64,000 nucleotides of DNA from Cordia subcordata (Eukaryota; Streptophyta; Magnoliopsida; Boraginales; Cordiaceae). This document shows, piece by piece, positions 13,118 through 25,359 of the stretch. Position 1 is the stretch's first letter. Each line of letters opens with the position of its first letter. The position numbers and the translations under genes are program-made. The stretch covers positions 14,485,501-14,549,500 of the forward strand of contig JAPTOF010000009.1 in assembly GCA_028554755.1 (NCBI GenBank), given 5' to 3'. The notes below the pieces were generated by a model. That model was not told the origin of the DNA, did no database searches, and worked only from the letters and a program-made list of their open reading frames with translations.

Positions 13118-14959
13118 GCCCCCCAACCCACCCAACCGAGACACATATATATATTCGGAGAATTATCGGTAATGGAACACAGTATTAGACATAAGAGCGT
13201 AAGTTATAGAAATACAAAGAATTAGTTAATAGTTACAAATTAAAAAACAATAAGTATCGATTATCGAGAGAGCTATCAAATAAAAACTTTTTATGTGAGC
13301 CTTTAGTTTAGAGATTACATGGGAGAACTACAAACCTTTGTATATATTGCATTATTTGGTCTTGGTGTAGGCTGATTCAGGCCCCAATTAACGTGAAAGG
13401 TCCTCACAAGTATAGACACCATTACTGAATTGAACTAGAATGCTTTTGACCAATTCATATGTTCTTGAAGTATTCTTTGTTCAGGATTATTCTTACCCTA
13501 TGTACCCCTATGATAATTGAACTAACAACTTTAGAAGAAGAAAGAATAGAAGATGACCTTTCCTTTGATGCTATTATCACAAGTTTGAAGGGATAAATTG
13601 AAAAGGAAGCATCAACTTGCAAAATCTATAAAATTTGAGAGTTCGACGGATTTCACCAAAGACTTTTTTTCTCTTCAAGAAACTTTTTTGTTCCAAAAGT
13701 CAAATAAACTTATATAAAAGCGTGTTAAACCTTAAAACACAATCTTACTTAGAGAAAATGCAATTTTCAAGACCTTTTACTTTCTCAAAACTCTTACAAA
13801 ATTGATTGAAAGAATATTAAACTTTGAATCATATAATTTTGTAAAAAGAAAATACCGTTTTCAAGATATTTTATCTCGTCGAAACTCTTCAAAGAAATTG
13901 CTCGAAGGAAGAGATTATGGTGGATTATTAGATAGTAGAGTTGTGGATAAGAAAATATGAAGTGAATCTTTTTCTAGAAGACTGGAAAAAGCACTTGTAT
14001 ATCTACATCTTTTTTTTTTAAATTAAAGTCGTGAGAGTTAAGCGAGACTTGACTGAGCCTTTCAAGGTATTATCTATTCACAATCATCCCACGACCATGG
14101 CAAGCACGTTGAAATTCTAAAGCATATGTGGTCCAAAAACCAACCAAATTTAATCAAATGACCCTTATTTCGTATGATTTGCTTTAGTGAAAAAAGTTAA
14201 TTACCATTATCCAAGCACGTGCTTTGACTGGAAGCGGGTGACGTGTTTTGCGGGATCTTTAGACCTTTATGTAAATTATGTGTAATGAGAAGATAAGTAC
14301 GCCTAATTCCAGCCGATTTTTTTTTTTTCAATGCATTTTTGGAAGCCCGGAGAATACTGCAATCAATAGGATTTCCCCAAAGTCTGATCCTCTCTTTACA
14401 AAAGAAAGAGGGTGAAATTCTTTTCCCAAAGTAGGATAGAAACTGAACTTCTTTTAATCATTCGAATGCCCCAACTAATTATGATATCTTCACATCGATA
14501 GACTCTACTCGTGTCCTAGCTCGTGAGAGAGAGACTTGCCTCACTTGTTTGTCTCTTTCTTTTAGCTTTTCTCAAATTCCAATTCATATTTTTCATGAAG
14601 AAGTCTCCGATCACGGATAGAGTAAAATCTGCTTTGCATGATATCTAAGGATTCCTCAATTCGGGCCGAAGAAGCAACGGCACTAGATCATCTAAATTAA
14701 ACATTCCTGGCATATACAAGGCTTTGATAAAGAATCGAACACACATTACTATATACAGTTTAACCTTGTATTTTGCTACAGCCTGTCATTTTAAGGTCAC
14801 ACGGCTACAATTTTACCATTAAAATAAGGCTTCTCTTTGTTGGCAATTTATGTATTAGGAGTAAATGTCAATTTTACGACAACAATATGTTGCCATGACT
14901 ACCATTCATTTCAATCCTCAGCTTTTCCATGGATAATTATGACTCACCAGATAATTACT

Positions 14960-15702
14960 ACGGACCTGTTAGGCAAATTTAGCTGTTAGAGTAGCTGATA
15001 ACTGTTTAGATAACGGATAGCTGTTGTATTTTAACTGTTAGCGGATAGCCATTTAACTAGCCGATTGAACAAAATTTGTTCGATAAAATTAACTGTTAGA
15101 TTAACTGATTAATGCTAAATGACGTAAAAGAACATTAATATTATGTTATTATTATTATTGCTATTATGATAATTGTAATTACTATTACTATTATAAGAAT
15201 AAGATAATATATTTCATAATTAGATATTTATTTTCATAATCATATTTTAATATTAAAGTAAAACTAACGTTTTGATAAAACATTTATATCAATATTACAA
15301 AAATTAATTTTAATAGATTCAAAATTATTTTGTTAAAAAAATTTACTACTAAAACTTATGTTTTTAGTAATGTTGATTATATAGAAATTGAAATTCATTT
15401 TTATATTATTTCTTATTTATATTTGTGAAAGAAAATGTAAAAATATAGAGAGAAATTGGAAAGAGAATAGAAAAATAAAAAAATGCAAAATGGTATAATT
15501 GCCAAAAAAAACATGAAAAGCTAAAAGCTACTTGAAACGCTAAAGTTTTTAGCTTTTGAGAAACGCTAGTTGAAACGCTAAAAGCTACCTAAAAAACTAC
15601 TTGAGACGTTAGTTTACCGAATAGTAATAATTTAGTAAAATAGCGTTTTGACTGGTCAAAAAGCTAAACATTACTTGAAAAGCTGTTGCCGAACACGCAC
15701 TA
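14960..15702. mobile_element. Possible MITE-like element
   Basis: A segment starting near GGACCTGTTAGGCAAATTTAGC ends near TTGCCGAACACGC; the ends are weakly inverted relative to each other (TGTTAGGCAA against TGTTCGGCAA). ACTAC lies on both sides and may be a short target duplication. The left part has words such as GATAACTGTTTAGATAAC that reappear inverted near 25090, suggesting a dispersed family. There is no coding capacity, and the boundaries are uncertain. Confidence 0.35.
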
Positions 15703-15830
15703 CATGTTATATTCAATTATATTAGTTTGAGGGGCCTAATGGTCAAAAGTTATTTATGTATCTTAATTCCTAAATCTAAGATTCTTTCTCTAAATATCAC
15801 TTGACTTTTGTTATATACCGATGTGAGTTA

Positions 15831-16298
15831 GAGGGTGTTTGGTTTGACTTTTTTTCTAGTCAAACTTACTTAAAACCTAATTTAAGCTAATAGAAGTGTT
15901 TGTTTTAATTAAAAATGTGCTTTTTTTAAATAACTTTAAGTAGAAAATAAAAAACTCCCCAACCTCAGCTTTTGCTTTTTATAGCTTTAAGCACGTTGAA
16001 AAAAAACAAGTTTGACCAAATCATTTGCTATTTTATCCTTAACTTTTTATTTTTATTACTAAAATATCTTTTCTCTTTTATCTTATAATTACCTTTTTAA
16101 ATTATATTTTAATGTCCTTAATAGTTATTTTAACTATATAACTTACTTTTCAACCCACTTTAATCAAACATGTAAATACTTATTTTTATAATTATAACTT
16201 TTATTCAAACACGTTACTTAAAGTTGACAATAAAAAAAAGCCACTTAAAGCTAGAAGTGCTATAAGTAATTTTTTTATAAGCCAATCCAAACACCCTC
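15831..16298. mobile_element. PIF/Harbinger-like (Tourist) MITE, 468 bp
   Basis: The terminal inverted repeats are GAGGGTGTTTGG at the left and CCAAACACCCTC at the right, with further inverted similarity inside (CTTATAA, TAGCTTTAAG and complements). A 3 bp duplication TTA lies at 15828-15830 and 16299-16301. A TTA/TAA target duplication with short GC-starting inverted repeats fits PIF/Harbinger-derived MITEs. It is non-coding. Confidence 0.75.
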
Positions 16299-16636
16299 TT
16301 AGTCACTCACCTTATAAAAGGATTTAAGCATGTCTTTTGTAATAACATGCAAGGAGTATTTTTATTTGATTGTTTGATATCTAATGTTGCAGTAAGTTGA
16401 CAATTCAAGAGAACAGGAGGACTATAAGAAAATTATTCTGCTGGAAAAAAATTCATCAAGCCAAGATATGTAGTATTCAGGAAGCAAATGGACTCAGTCC
16501 ATGCATTCATGAAGGAGAGATCTTTTCTAATCCGGTATCAATAATTCAAATAGAAAATAGTAAACAAATAATTCTCTCGTGCTTGCATATTTTTGCCAAT
16601 ACCCCTGCGTGTGTGCCTGTGCACGTGCATTTGTGC

Positions 16637-16638
<2 letters not shown>

Positions 16639-16700
<62 letters not shown>
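16639..16700. repeat. (GA)n microsatellite
   Basis: About thirty GA dinucleotides in an almost uninterrupted run. Confidence 0.95.
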
Positions 16701-16706
<6 letters not shown>

Positions 16707-17369
16707 TGTTTCTTGGTTTTTGGTTTCTCTTACAAATGCCTGAGTAGTATTCTCCTATGTGACAAGTATTAGAAGATAAGCCAGAGCAGAAGGATAAAGG
16801 ACCGGGTTAGAGTTATGCTAAAACTTATAAGTACTTTTCGAAGAAAGAGTTTCATAACTGTACTTCTATGAATAGTGTAGCTACATATCTACATTTATAG
16901 TCAGCAATCTATCTGGTAGCTTCTTATCGAGTATACCAGAAACTGCAGAACCAGCAAGAAAAGAACACTAGGCCAGGTTCTCTACCTCCATGTATTTTTT
17001 GCCAAAGAATAAATTCAATGTATACAAATAAATCAGAGAGTGCTTTACTCCTTACCTCAAGCCATGCAACGCCTCACCGTTCAGATCCGTATGACCGACC
17101 AGTTCTTTTCACGTTGCCCGCAAAAAATTTTCTCTGTGGCTGAACGTCTACGTGGTTTCTACTTGGACAAGCAGCAATCCGATGGAGGTTTTGCACAATG
17201 ATACAAAGTCAACCGAACACCAAGGACTGCATTTGCAGGTTGAAAGGGTTCCTGTCTGTCGATATCATACAAGCCCCTCCCGGAAAAAGCTCCTGTAATT
17301 ACCTTCCACCATCTCCCCAAAAAAAGAGAATTCTGTTCATCTCACTGCTGAACATGAGCAGCACTAACT

Positions 17370-17447
17370 GCGGTGTTCTTTTCTTACCGGGAGCCCCTGT
17401 CCTGGTAAACCAGTGTTCTTTTCTTACTGGGAGCCCGTCCTGGTAAA
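17370..17447. repeat. Short tandem duplication next to the TPK stop codon
   Basis: A unit of about 38 bp, beginning GTTCTTTTCTTAC and ending CCTGGTAAA, occurs twice in tandem with a couple of substitutions and a small indel. The copy nearer the gene ends within a few bases of the TPK stop codon, so the duplication probably lies in the 3' UTR. Confidence 0.8.
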
Positions 17448-20400
17448 TCAATGACGAGCTTGCATAAGATCAGCAAGAGTTATCTTTCCACAGTTGCCAG
17501 CGTCCAGGCGTTCAAACTGCTTACAGATTACCATAATATCCTTCTCTGACACTTTCCCCATCTCCTTGAGCTTGTATATGACAAATTCTGATTTACTGCA
17601 GATACCAAGGGTGCAGGAAGCTCAAAATCAGAATTTACATTTAGTCCACACTTTATTTTGGCAAAATAACCACAAACTACATAAAATAGAGGAAGCAAAA
17701 AAAAGGGTTCTAACCAGATAATTTTCTTTCTTTTTCCCCTTTTTCTTTTTATATGGTTTGATTCCTCAACACAACAATTAGTAGTAACTCTAGAATCCAC
17801 TTCTTCCCCACACTACCAAGTGAAAGGGGAAATGTAAAGACAACCATTAAAGCAGCCCAAGCTAGACTTACTACATCCATGTGAATATTGTCCCCTATCT
17901 CTATAATTATGAAGAAATTAACCCCATTTTCCTTGCTAATAATAGTGGAACCAATGGCGCAGAGTCGAAAAGGGATTCTGACTGGACACTATGGAGAAAG
18001 CAATGCAATAAATCTACTCATAAGAAATTCCTATATGATTTCCAATTGGGAAAGGTGAAACACAAGCAAAGTCTTCTATACCTATTATTGACTTATTGTT
18101 ATAAAGCAGCACAACTAGCAATTCTTGAACATCATATTAATAAAAAGAAACATATTGTTTTTGCTCTTATCAAATCTGTCTCTGATAATAACTGGCAAGC
18201 ATCTTAATATTTTCTGCATGTCAAGCCATTTGTCAATTGCCTTCCATGTCAAATTTCATTCCTTTTTGTTGCCATTTTGTTCAGATAAGGAAAGTGGAGC
18301 AACAGGGCTAGGGCGGAGGAGAAGGAGACAGAACCATGATATGTACATCAATTTACCATTGTTATATCAATTAGGGAAGGAATGCCCTAACCTGAAAATC
18401 AAGAAGGGGCATCCAACAACCACCTCATTAAGGAAAGAGCAAAATAGGTGAGGCAAGGCAAATAAATGAAGATGGGATTTGCAAGCATTCCAACTACTTT
18501 TCCCAACTGATCCTCGGATGTTTGGAAGTAGATGCAGGAGAAATTGCGAATATGCACTACACTGGAACATTCAGAATTGTGTGCATAGAGGAAATATCAG
18601 TAGTAGAAAATGTGAGGCAAGGTCCAGCTTATTTTGGCTCATTAGTTTCAGATTTTAATCTTCGCCAAGCTTGATGGAATTCAGATCAAAATAAACATGG
18701 CAGAGAAAGACATAGTTCTGCATTTTCTGAAGACCTCTTGCCGAATTAGAAAAGGGAAGTTTAAAAGGCCTCATGTGAAAAGCACATCTGGAAAACCTTC
18801 TAGGATACAATAAATATGATTCACGTTATCGTATCACTAGATGTTTGACTTTCCACATCAGTTTTGACTTTTTGACCAAAACAGCCACTATTTGGATATG
18901 TGGAATACAAGTTTCTTAGTCAAGGACACTTGTAGAAAACAATTCCAAAAGTAAACTTAGCAGTTTGAGAAAGTTCAATAACTCTCTACATCCTATCAGG
19001 TGAAACAAGTTCTGCAAGAGGATTTTTGGGCTTACAAGTGCAAGCCTAGCTATTTATTTATACATGATATGCGCCTTTGGATTTACAAGTGCAAGCAGGT
19101 GAGTTCTAACAGTATAACACTTGGTTGCCTTTGACTAGCTTTTTAGCTGTTTCTAGGTGATCTAGACCAGTGGTAAGTCATTCAAATAGATAAGCAATAA
19201 TAAAGCCTAGGATATCAACTCAGCAAATGGAGGTGATGACAAACACAATAGTTGTCTTTTAAATAAAATGCAAGTACTCTGATCTGCGACACATACTTCA
19301 ATCACTATTGGTGTTTGTTGTGGAATATATTACTCATAAATAAGCATGAAATTCTGAACTCATCACCAGAAAAATGCAAAACTCAACCTTTCAGGAGGAA
19401 AAATTCCCAAAGTATCATGTTTAAGCCTGGTGAAAACAAAATCTCTAGTGGAAAGAGTTGCAGTTGTTCACATCAACTATACTCAATGAAACCTAACCCC
19501 AACAAACTGAAATCTATTTTATCAATAAGCCCCGACTATTAACTTAGCCAAAAAAAAAAGTTCCTACTAATTAACATCAAATGAATGAATCATACACTTC
19601 CACTTGCCCAAACAAAGATTAGGTCCTTTGGTAAGCAACAAACTTTCTTTACCTTTCAGTTCATGAGTAAACCTTAGCTGTGGTTGTCATTCACCCATAG
19701 CAGGCCAGTGACAAACACTGTGCCACTTCTTCTAAGTAAAAGCTTATTTTAATTGTTAAATTAACACAATAAATCTTAAGCAATATCCCGTTCTGTCCTC
19801 ACAGAAGGCATCTGCTCACAGGCTTATTATTCTAAATGAAGTATACAATGATTCAAGATGCACATTTCCACACCATTGTACTAGCATGTTGTATCATAAT
19901 AGCCCAACAACTTGTCCAACAAAATACTAGGTAAGAAACCTACACTACAAAAAATCAATTTCATTTCTCTGATACATTATTGACATAAGATTATGAATCT
20001 AACTGGCTATAACTAGCATTTCCTATGCACGACTCTTGAGCTGATATTCAAAAAGAAAAATACCACTTCTTCGGGTAGATTCTGACCTATGACTCTAATT
20101 GCTAAATTTACCTATACCTCATTTATCTCAGCAACATAATATTCTTGACTTCCGATTCACTTTCAGCCTTTGGTATAAAATTAATATTTCAGTGTGAACC
20201 TTCGTCCTATAAATAGCAGTGGTCCAGCAAGTAGAGTACAACAATGCGACATCTTGAGCTCAAACTGGAGCCAGAAGAAAACTAAAGAGATATCCGAATA
20301 ATATTCACTTTACAAGTCTAAGAGAGAAACAGAAGCACTCAACAGATTTTCTTCTCCAGGTCTTGCACAATTATGAGAAAGAGCTTTAGAAATCCCACCA

Positions 20401-23162
20401 GAGAGAACATCCAAAGGTCAAACTGATAACCAATATTTTTTTATGCATCATTCCCACTAAGTGGTAGGCATTCACCTATAATCTTAGAGGATATATTACC
20501 CTCATTTGCAGCCATTAAAAACAAAAGATAACCATAGTCCGACTTGACAGTAAAATCTGATAAAATTCCTACATAAAAAATTCAATTCTCCAAGTTACCT
20601 TTTGAATGAATTTCATGAAAAACTAGGCACATACATTACGCAACAGAAAATTCAGAACACCATAAAAAGTGCATCTTGGCTGTCTTCATGCCAAGGAGAA
20701 GTTGAAAGAGATAAAGAAAGAGAAAAGTCTATTTTAGTATACGTCTCTTGAAAAAATAATAATTTCAGTCATAGATATGATGAACTGTCTATACATTTCC
20801 AATCCTACTGAAAAAGAGATTTTCCTGTTTTCTTATCAGCTTTAGAACTTTAATTGTTTGTCTGTAAGTGTCTGTCTCTCCCTTCTTCCACTAAATACAG
20901 CCATTATAAAAATGAACTGACAATACTGTCGTGGAAACATAGAGCTCAGACTTCAATTTTCTAATTCTACTTCCATGATGTTACCAAACTTGATTTCACA
21001 CATTTGAAGTTACACAATTCAGGTTCTTACAGATCTCTCACATTAAATCACAACATAAAAGAAAACATGACAAAGAAAATAGCAAGCTGTTCAAATGAGG
21101 AGACCACAGCACAGAACTACAGTTACCATATATACCATGACTTACTAAGACAGGATATTGGTAATGTTTACAACATTCAAGTAATTACCAAGCAATTTTG
21201 TCCTTCAGCCGATGAGCATATCCAAGATATAGTCATTTATTCTATATATTATCTATCTCCATTTATTTCCATACAACAATCTGTAGAAGATTCTCACATT
21301 TTAGGACTGTTGTTCACCCTTCTCTTTTTCCCCCTTTTTAAGTTCCTTTCATTCTTTCACATGTTACTACATTTTATTCTTTTCAAGGGGAATGGAGGAT
21401 GTATAGGAGCTGTCATTAAATAACATTGCTGCACTAAATCATTTCAACTCAATTTGTCATTTTTATTATCAAATGTTGCTATTCTATATCTCTTTCACAG
21501 GGTGTCAAGAGCAAATCACAAAGATGAGTACAGTACTTTTGTCATCATAAGGAGACCGGTTATGTTTTCCCCTTATTTCAATTATTTGGGGAATAAAAAT
21601 GACTTATTAGCTATAACGAAGAAACATATATTATGCATAAAAATAAGAAAAAACTAACACGTAAACCCTAACATGTAAACCTTCCTATGCTGTATAAAAC
21701 CATAACATTTATCTTTCAGAGACAACATTCAGAACAAGCAGACAGCAAATCAAGGAGCCTAATCATTAATTTGTCTGCAACCAAACTTATCCACTAGGCC
21801 AAGTAAATGTAAATCCAATCAAGTAATTAAACTATTCTCCAACCATCATTCACCAGATATGCCTACATTTCATGAATACCTTGGCGTTCTTTTTTCCGAA
21901 ATCAATTTCTAGTTAATAAAGTATTTTACAGAAAAGGAAGTGACAGAAAATTAGAAGAGGTCTTTTTACCTCACAAAACCATTGTTATCAATATCAGCAG
22001 CAAGAAACTGAGCTACTGTCATATCCCGACCAAGTACCCATTTTGCAATCCTTCGATGCCTTTTATCCACTCTCGCCTCAGCCAAATAAAGAAAAGCACG
22101 GGCAACTGCCAAGGTCGACACAAGCAACCAAACTGATGCGAAAATCCGACCAGTCATGGATCTAAATGCCCGATCACCATATCCAACAGTGGTAACAGAC
22201 ATAACCGACAAGTAGAACGAATCCACCCAGTTAAGCCTCTCAACGAAATGCATAACAACCCCTCCAATTCCAATACAAAGCACCACAACACCAAGCGCCA
22301 ACGCAACCTTCATCCGAATCCTCATCCTCCCCTTCTTAACATCAACAATATAGCTCCCAGGATCATGTGCTCCCTCCCCTTTAATAGTCCTCAAAATATA
22401 ATTCTCTTGCAAATCGAGCACATAACTAACCATCCCAGTAAGCAAGATATCGATAAACCCGAACCCAACGAGCACAAACAAGATCGAGAATAGCTTGGTA
22501 GGAGTACTAGCAGGAGTAATATCACCATAACCAATAGTACACATAGTAACAATACAGAAATACAAAGCATCCACAACAGGGTGTGTGTCAGTGGCATGGA
22601 AATGGTCCCTATAACAAGAATATATAAAAACACCGAGGCTCAAGTAAAGTCCCAACAACAGAATTGCTTGCCTTATGATTGATTGAGAACTAAACTGTGG
22701 AGGCTTATCATCATCAACTGATGAAGGGAAAACATCATTGATGGCAGCAAGAGCAGGTGCTGTTCTTGACCTGTGAAGATGGTTCTTGTTCCATGGGTAA
22801 TTGGGGTCCACCAACCAAGCTTGTTGGTGATCAAGATTGGATTTTTCTTCGTCAAGATTGGGTCTTTGTTGGTCAACAGAAGATGATGATGCAAGGGGAG
22901 AGTTGAGAATGTTTAAGGTTAGAGAATCAAGAAAAGGGTTGTCTTTGAGAGATGGGGTGGGAGAGGAAGGGCCAAAGATGAGGAAATCTTTGAGTTCAGA
23001 AGGGGTGAGGGAGGAGGAGAGTGGGGTGGTGGTGGAGGGGGGGATGGTGATTTCATTGTCTTCTGGTAGTGGACAGAGGGTGATTGGTGGTGGTCTGGTG
23101 TTGGTGATAGTGGTGGTGGTGGTGGTGGTGGAGGAATAAGGAAGGAGAGGTTCTGTTGCCAT
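17448..23162 (-). CDS. TPK: Two-pore potassium channel (TPK family), two exons
   Basis: Coding exon 1 is 23162-21970 and coding exon 2 is 17595-17448. The donor GT at 21969-21968 and acceptor AG at 17597-17596 close a 4374 bp intron, and the join keeps frame through a split Ser codon. The 446-residue product has a long Ser/Thr/Pro-rich cytosolic N-terminus, a 14-3-3 type motif RSRTAP at residues 131-136, pore filters TIGYGD (209-214) and TVGYGD (325-330), each between membrane segments, and two C-terminal EF-hands. The first EF loop (DIDNNGFVSKSE, 390-401) is canonical and spans the splice junction; the second is LDAGNCGKITLADL. TPKs are Ca2+- and 14-3-3-regulated K+ channels, mostly of the vacuolar membrane. 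Length and long N-terminus fit the TPK2/TPK3/TPK5 clade better than the shorter TPK1. The start Met has no in-frame upstream rival. The Thr run at residues 12-18 comes from a GGT/ACC microsatellite. Confidence 0.95.
17596..21969 (-). other. TPK intron (4.4 kb)
   Basis: Contains only short open frames with no recognisable domain. No transposon ends were identified. Its base composition is less extreme than the intergenic DNA. One intron splitting the first EF-hand is compatible with the two-exon structure usual in this family. Confidence 0.8.
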
Positions 23163-23220
23163 GATTGGGCGGCGACATAGGCATATGTATGATGGAGGTG
23201 GTTCTGTTCACTCTTCATCA

Positions 23221-23222
23221 TA

Positions 23223-23256
<34 letters not shown>
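23221..23256 (-). promoter_or_regulatory. TA-repeat in the TPK core promoter region
   Basis: A TA-rich run starts about 58 bases upstream of the TPK start codon (minus strand) and could serve as a broad TATA element. An upstream ATG at 23221-23219 opens a 100-codon frame overlapping the channel start out of frame; it matters only if transcription starts above it. With a TATA here, transcription would probably start near 23190-23200 and miss it. Confidence 0.45.
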
Positions 23257-23259
<3 letters not shown>

Positions 23260-23260
<1 letters not shown>

Positions 23261-25354
23261 TAGAAAAGAGAATTGATTGACTTTTGTTCATGCAGCATGA
23301 TTTTTCATGTACTAATAAATGATGACGAAGCAGTGAAAACAGTTTACACACTCAAGACTCAAGAGACAGATGAGACATGTCCAAAGGCGGCCGGTGGGAA
23401 GTGGTTTAAGGCGCTCTTTTTCTTCTTTTCTTTTCCCCCCAAAGGCTCTCTTTTTCCTAACCCAAAAAATAAAAAAATAAATACATAAACACCTACACGC
23501 GCATATATAAACTCTTTTTAACTTTTAGTTTCAAATTTTAAAATTTTAAATGTTGAATTGTATAGTTTTGAGAAATGGAGTTTTAATAGTTTGGCTATTT
23601 TAAGTACTTGAGTTTTTAGCTATTTTAGAAAGAACAGTGGATTTTTTAAAACGGAAAGTTCTGTTTTTATTTAAAAAATAATTCTTATATGATATAAAAG
23701 CCTTTTCTTGGAAAATTCCAATTTAAAGTTTACGGTTTTTTTAATTTTTTTAGTTTTATCTCTAATTAAAAATTCTTTTCAAATTAGGCCAAATAAGTAA
23801 ATTTTAACTTTTAAGATAACAAAATATTTTTAAGCATTTAAAAATTAGAGCAAAAGAGCCTAAATTGGTAAATAAATTAATGGTTTTTTAGCCAATTTTG
23901 GTGTATTATATTGGAAAATTTTGAATGGTTCTTCTGTATTAGAATCAATGCCTTCTGATATTTGACATTATTAATCAAAATATAGAAGGTTAGCCCCTAC
24001 TCGGTAACACTCAAAACCAGTTTTCTAATAGTTAGCCGAACTACTATTTTTTTAAATTATCGTTATTCAGTAAAATAGTGTTTTAAGTAATTTTTTAAAT
24101 AATTTTTTCAAATGATAAAATTTTTTGTTTCATTATAGCTTTTAAGTGCTTAATATTTTCTTAACAATCCTACCTTTTCTTTATTTTTTTCCTCTTTTTT
24201 TTTTAAAAAAAATAAATCCTATCTTCTCCAATCTCTATATACATTTTTACTTTTCTTTCACAAATATAAATTTAAATAACACAAAATCAATTTCAATTAT
24301 ACATCATTTGCATTCATCAACTAATTCAACAGCTAAGTTATCGAACATATTCTTTTTTGCATAGTGTTTTGAATCACTTGTGGTATATAATTCATTTTGT
24401 TTACAAATGAATTAAAATAAATTCCATAAGGATTTGCTTTTTCAAATGAATTCTTTTTTAGATCTATAAAACAATTTAAGTCAATTTTGTTATTTGTGTT
24501 TGAAACATACGTAGAATTAGAATTAATATGCATATTTTACTTAAAATAACCTTTTGGCATAATTTTTTGTTATTAGAATTTTCATGGAATAGAAGGGATT
24601 AAAAATATTTTTATAAAAAAATTACCAATGAAGGCAGATTCTCAAACGAGCAATAAGTGAGTTTACAAGATAATAGCAAACAATAAAGATTGTAGCTTAA
24701 ATATAATGGTATAGCATTATACAAATAATTATAGAGATATTTTTATCTTTATAACATTTTTATTTTGCTTTGGAAAGTAAGTACTTTGTATTGATTGTTA
24801 AAAATATATACACCCATTTGTCTTTATAAGATTTTTTGTACATTTGTCTTTCGTGGAATTATAAATTCCATCTGTTAAGTTAGGATTTGAGTAAAACTTG
24901 AGCAAATTTAAGATTTGCAAAATTTGGAATTTCAAATGAATTTCATATTTTAAGAAAGTATTACCAAAAATAAAAAGAATTAGATTTACAAATGAATTTC
25001 ACAAAATTTTATGGAATTCATTTATTCCAAACACACTATAAATTAGCTAGTTAAATAGTTATTTACTAAGAAAAAAATATAATAACTAGCAGTTATCTAA
25101 ATAATTATCAACTAGTGAAACATTATAATCTAATAGTTTGGGTCCAATCGTTTAAAGCATATACATTTGCCATTTTTTGTCCAACAAGAAGATAACTAAC
25201 TAAATCTTAGACATTAACGTGTTGAATACTTTTCATACAACAGGGAGGTAAAACCTTGTCATAATTTCTGACAATGACATTTTGGAAAAATGGTTTTCTA
25301 AGGTTGAGCTAAAAGGAAATCTAACACTAGGAAGGTGATTTTGAAATTTATATA
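23260..25354. other. TPK upstream region and intergenic DNA
   Basis: No gene. AT-rich. A segment at about 25070-25120 carries words inverted relative to those at 14975-15030 (GTTATCTAAATAATTATCAAC against GATAACTGTTTAGATAAC), suggesting a second, decayed member of that element family. Confidence 0.45.
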
Positions 25355-25359
25355 TAAAC

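Larger units (their letters stand above)
9012..14950. other. Intergenic DNA, simple repeats only
   Basis: No gene supported. A segment at about 9690-10110 has words resembling degenerate transposon ends (for example ACAAACCACAGGGGGTAATAA), but I could not pair them. A C-rich tract lies at 13087-13117. Short open frames here are low-complexity. Confidence 0.5.
16302..17447. other. Region downstream of the TPK gene, likely including its 3' UTR
   Basis: This stretch follows the TPK stop codon on the minus strand. Composition from about 17040 to 17447 is more balanced than the surrounding AT-rich DNA, as expected of transcribed sequence, so at least this part is probably 3' UTR. I cannot place the poly(A) site. 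An open frame at 16397-16747 is mostly the GA microsatellite translated as Arg-Glu repeats, and I do not call it a gene. Confidence 0.45.

Noticed and set aside
16397..16747. 116-codon open frame
   Set aside because: A third of it is Arg-Glu repeats from the GA microsatellite; the rest has no recognisable similarity.
22248..23139. Several open frames of 70-100 codons on both strands over the TPK exon
   Set aside because: They are out-of-frame shadows of the channel coding sequence; only the 23162-21970 frame has family motifs.
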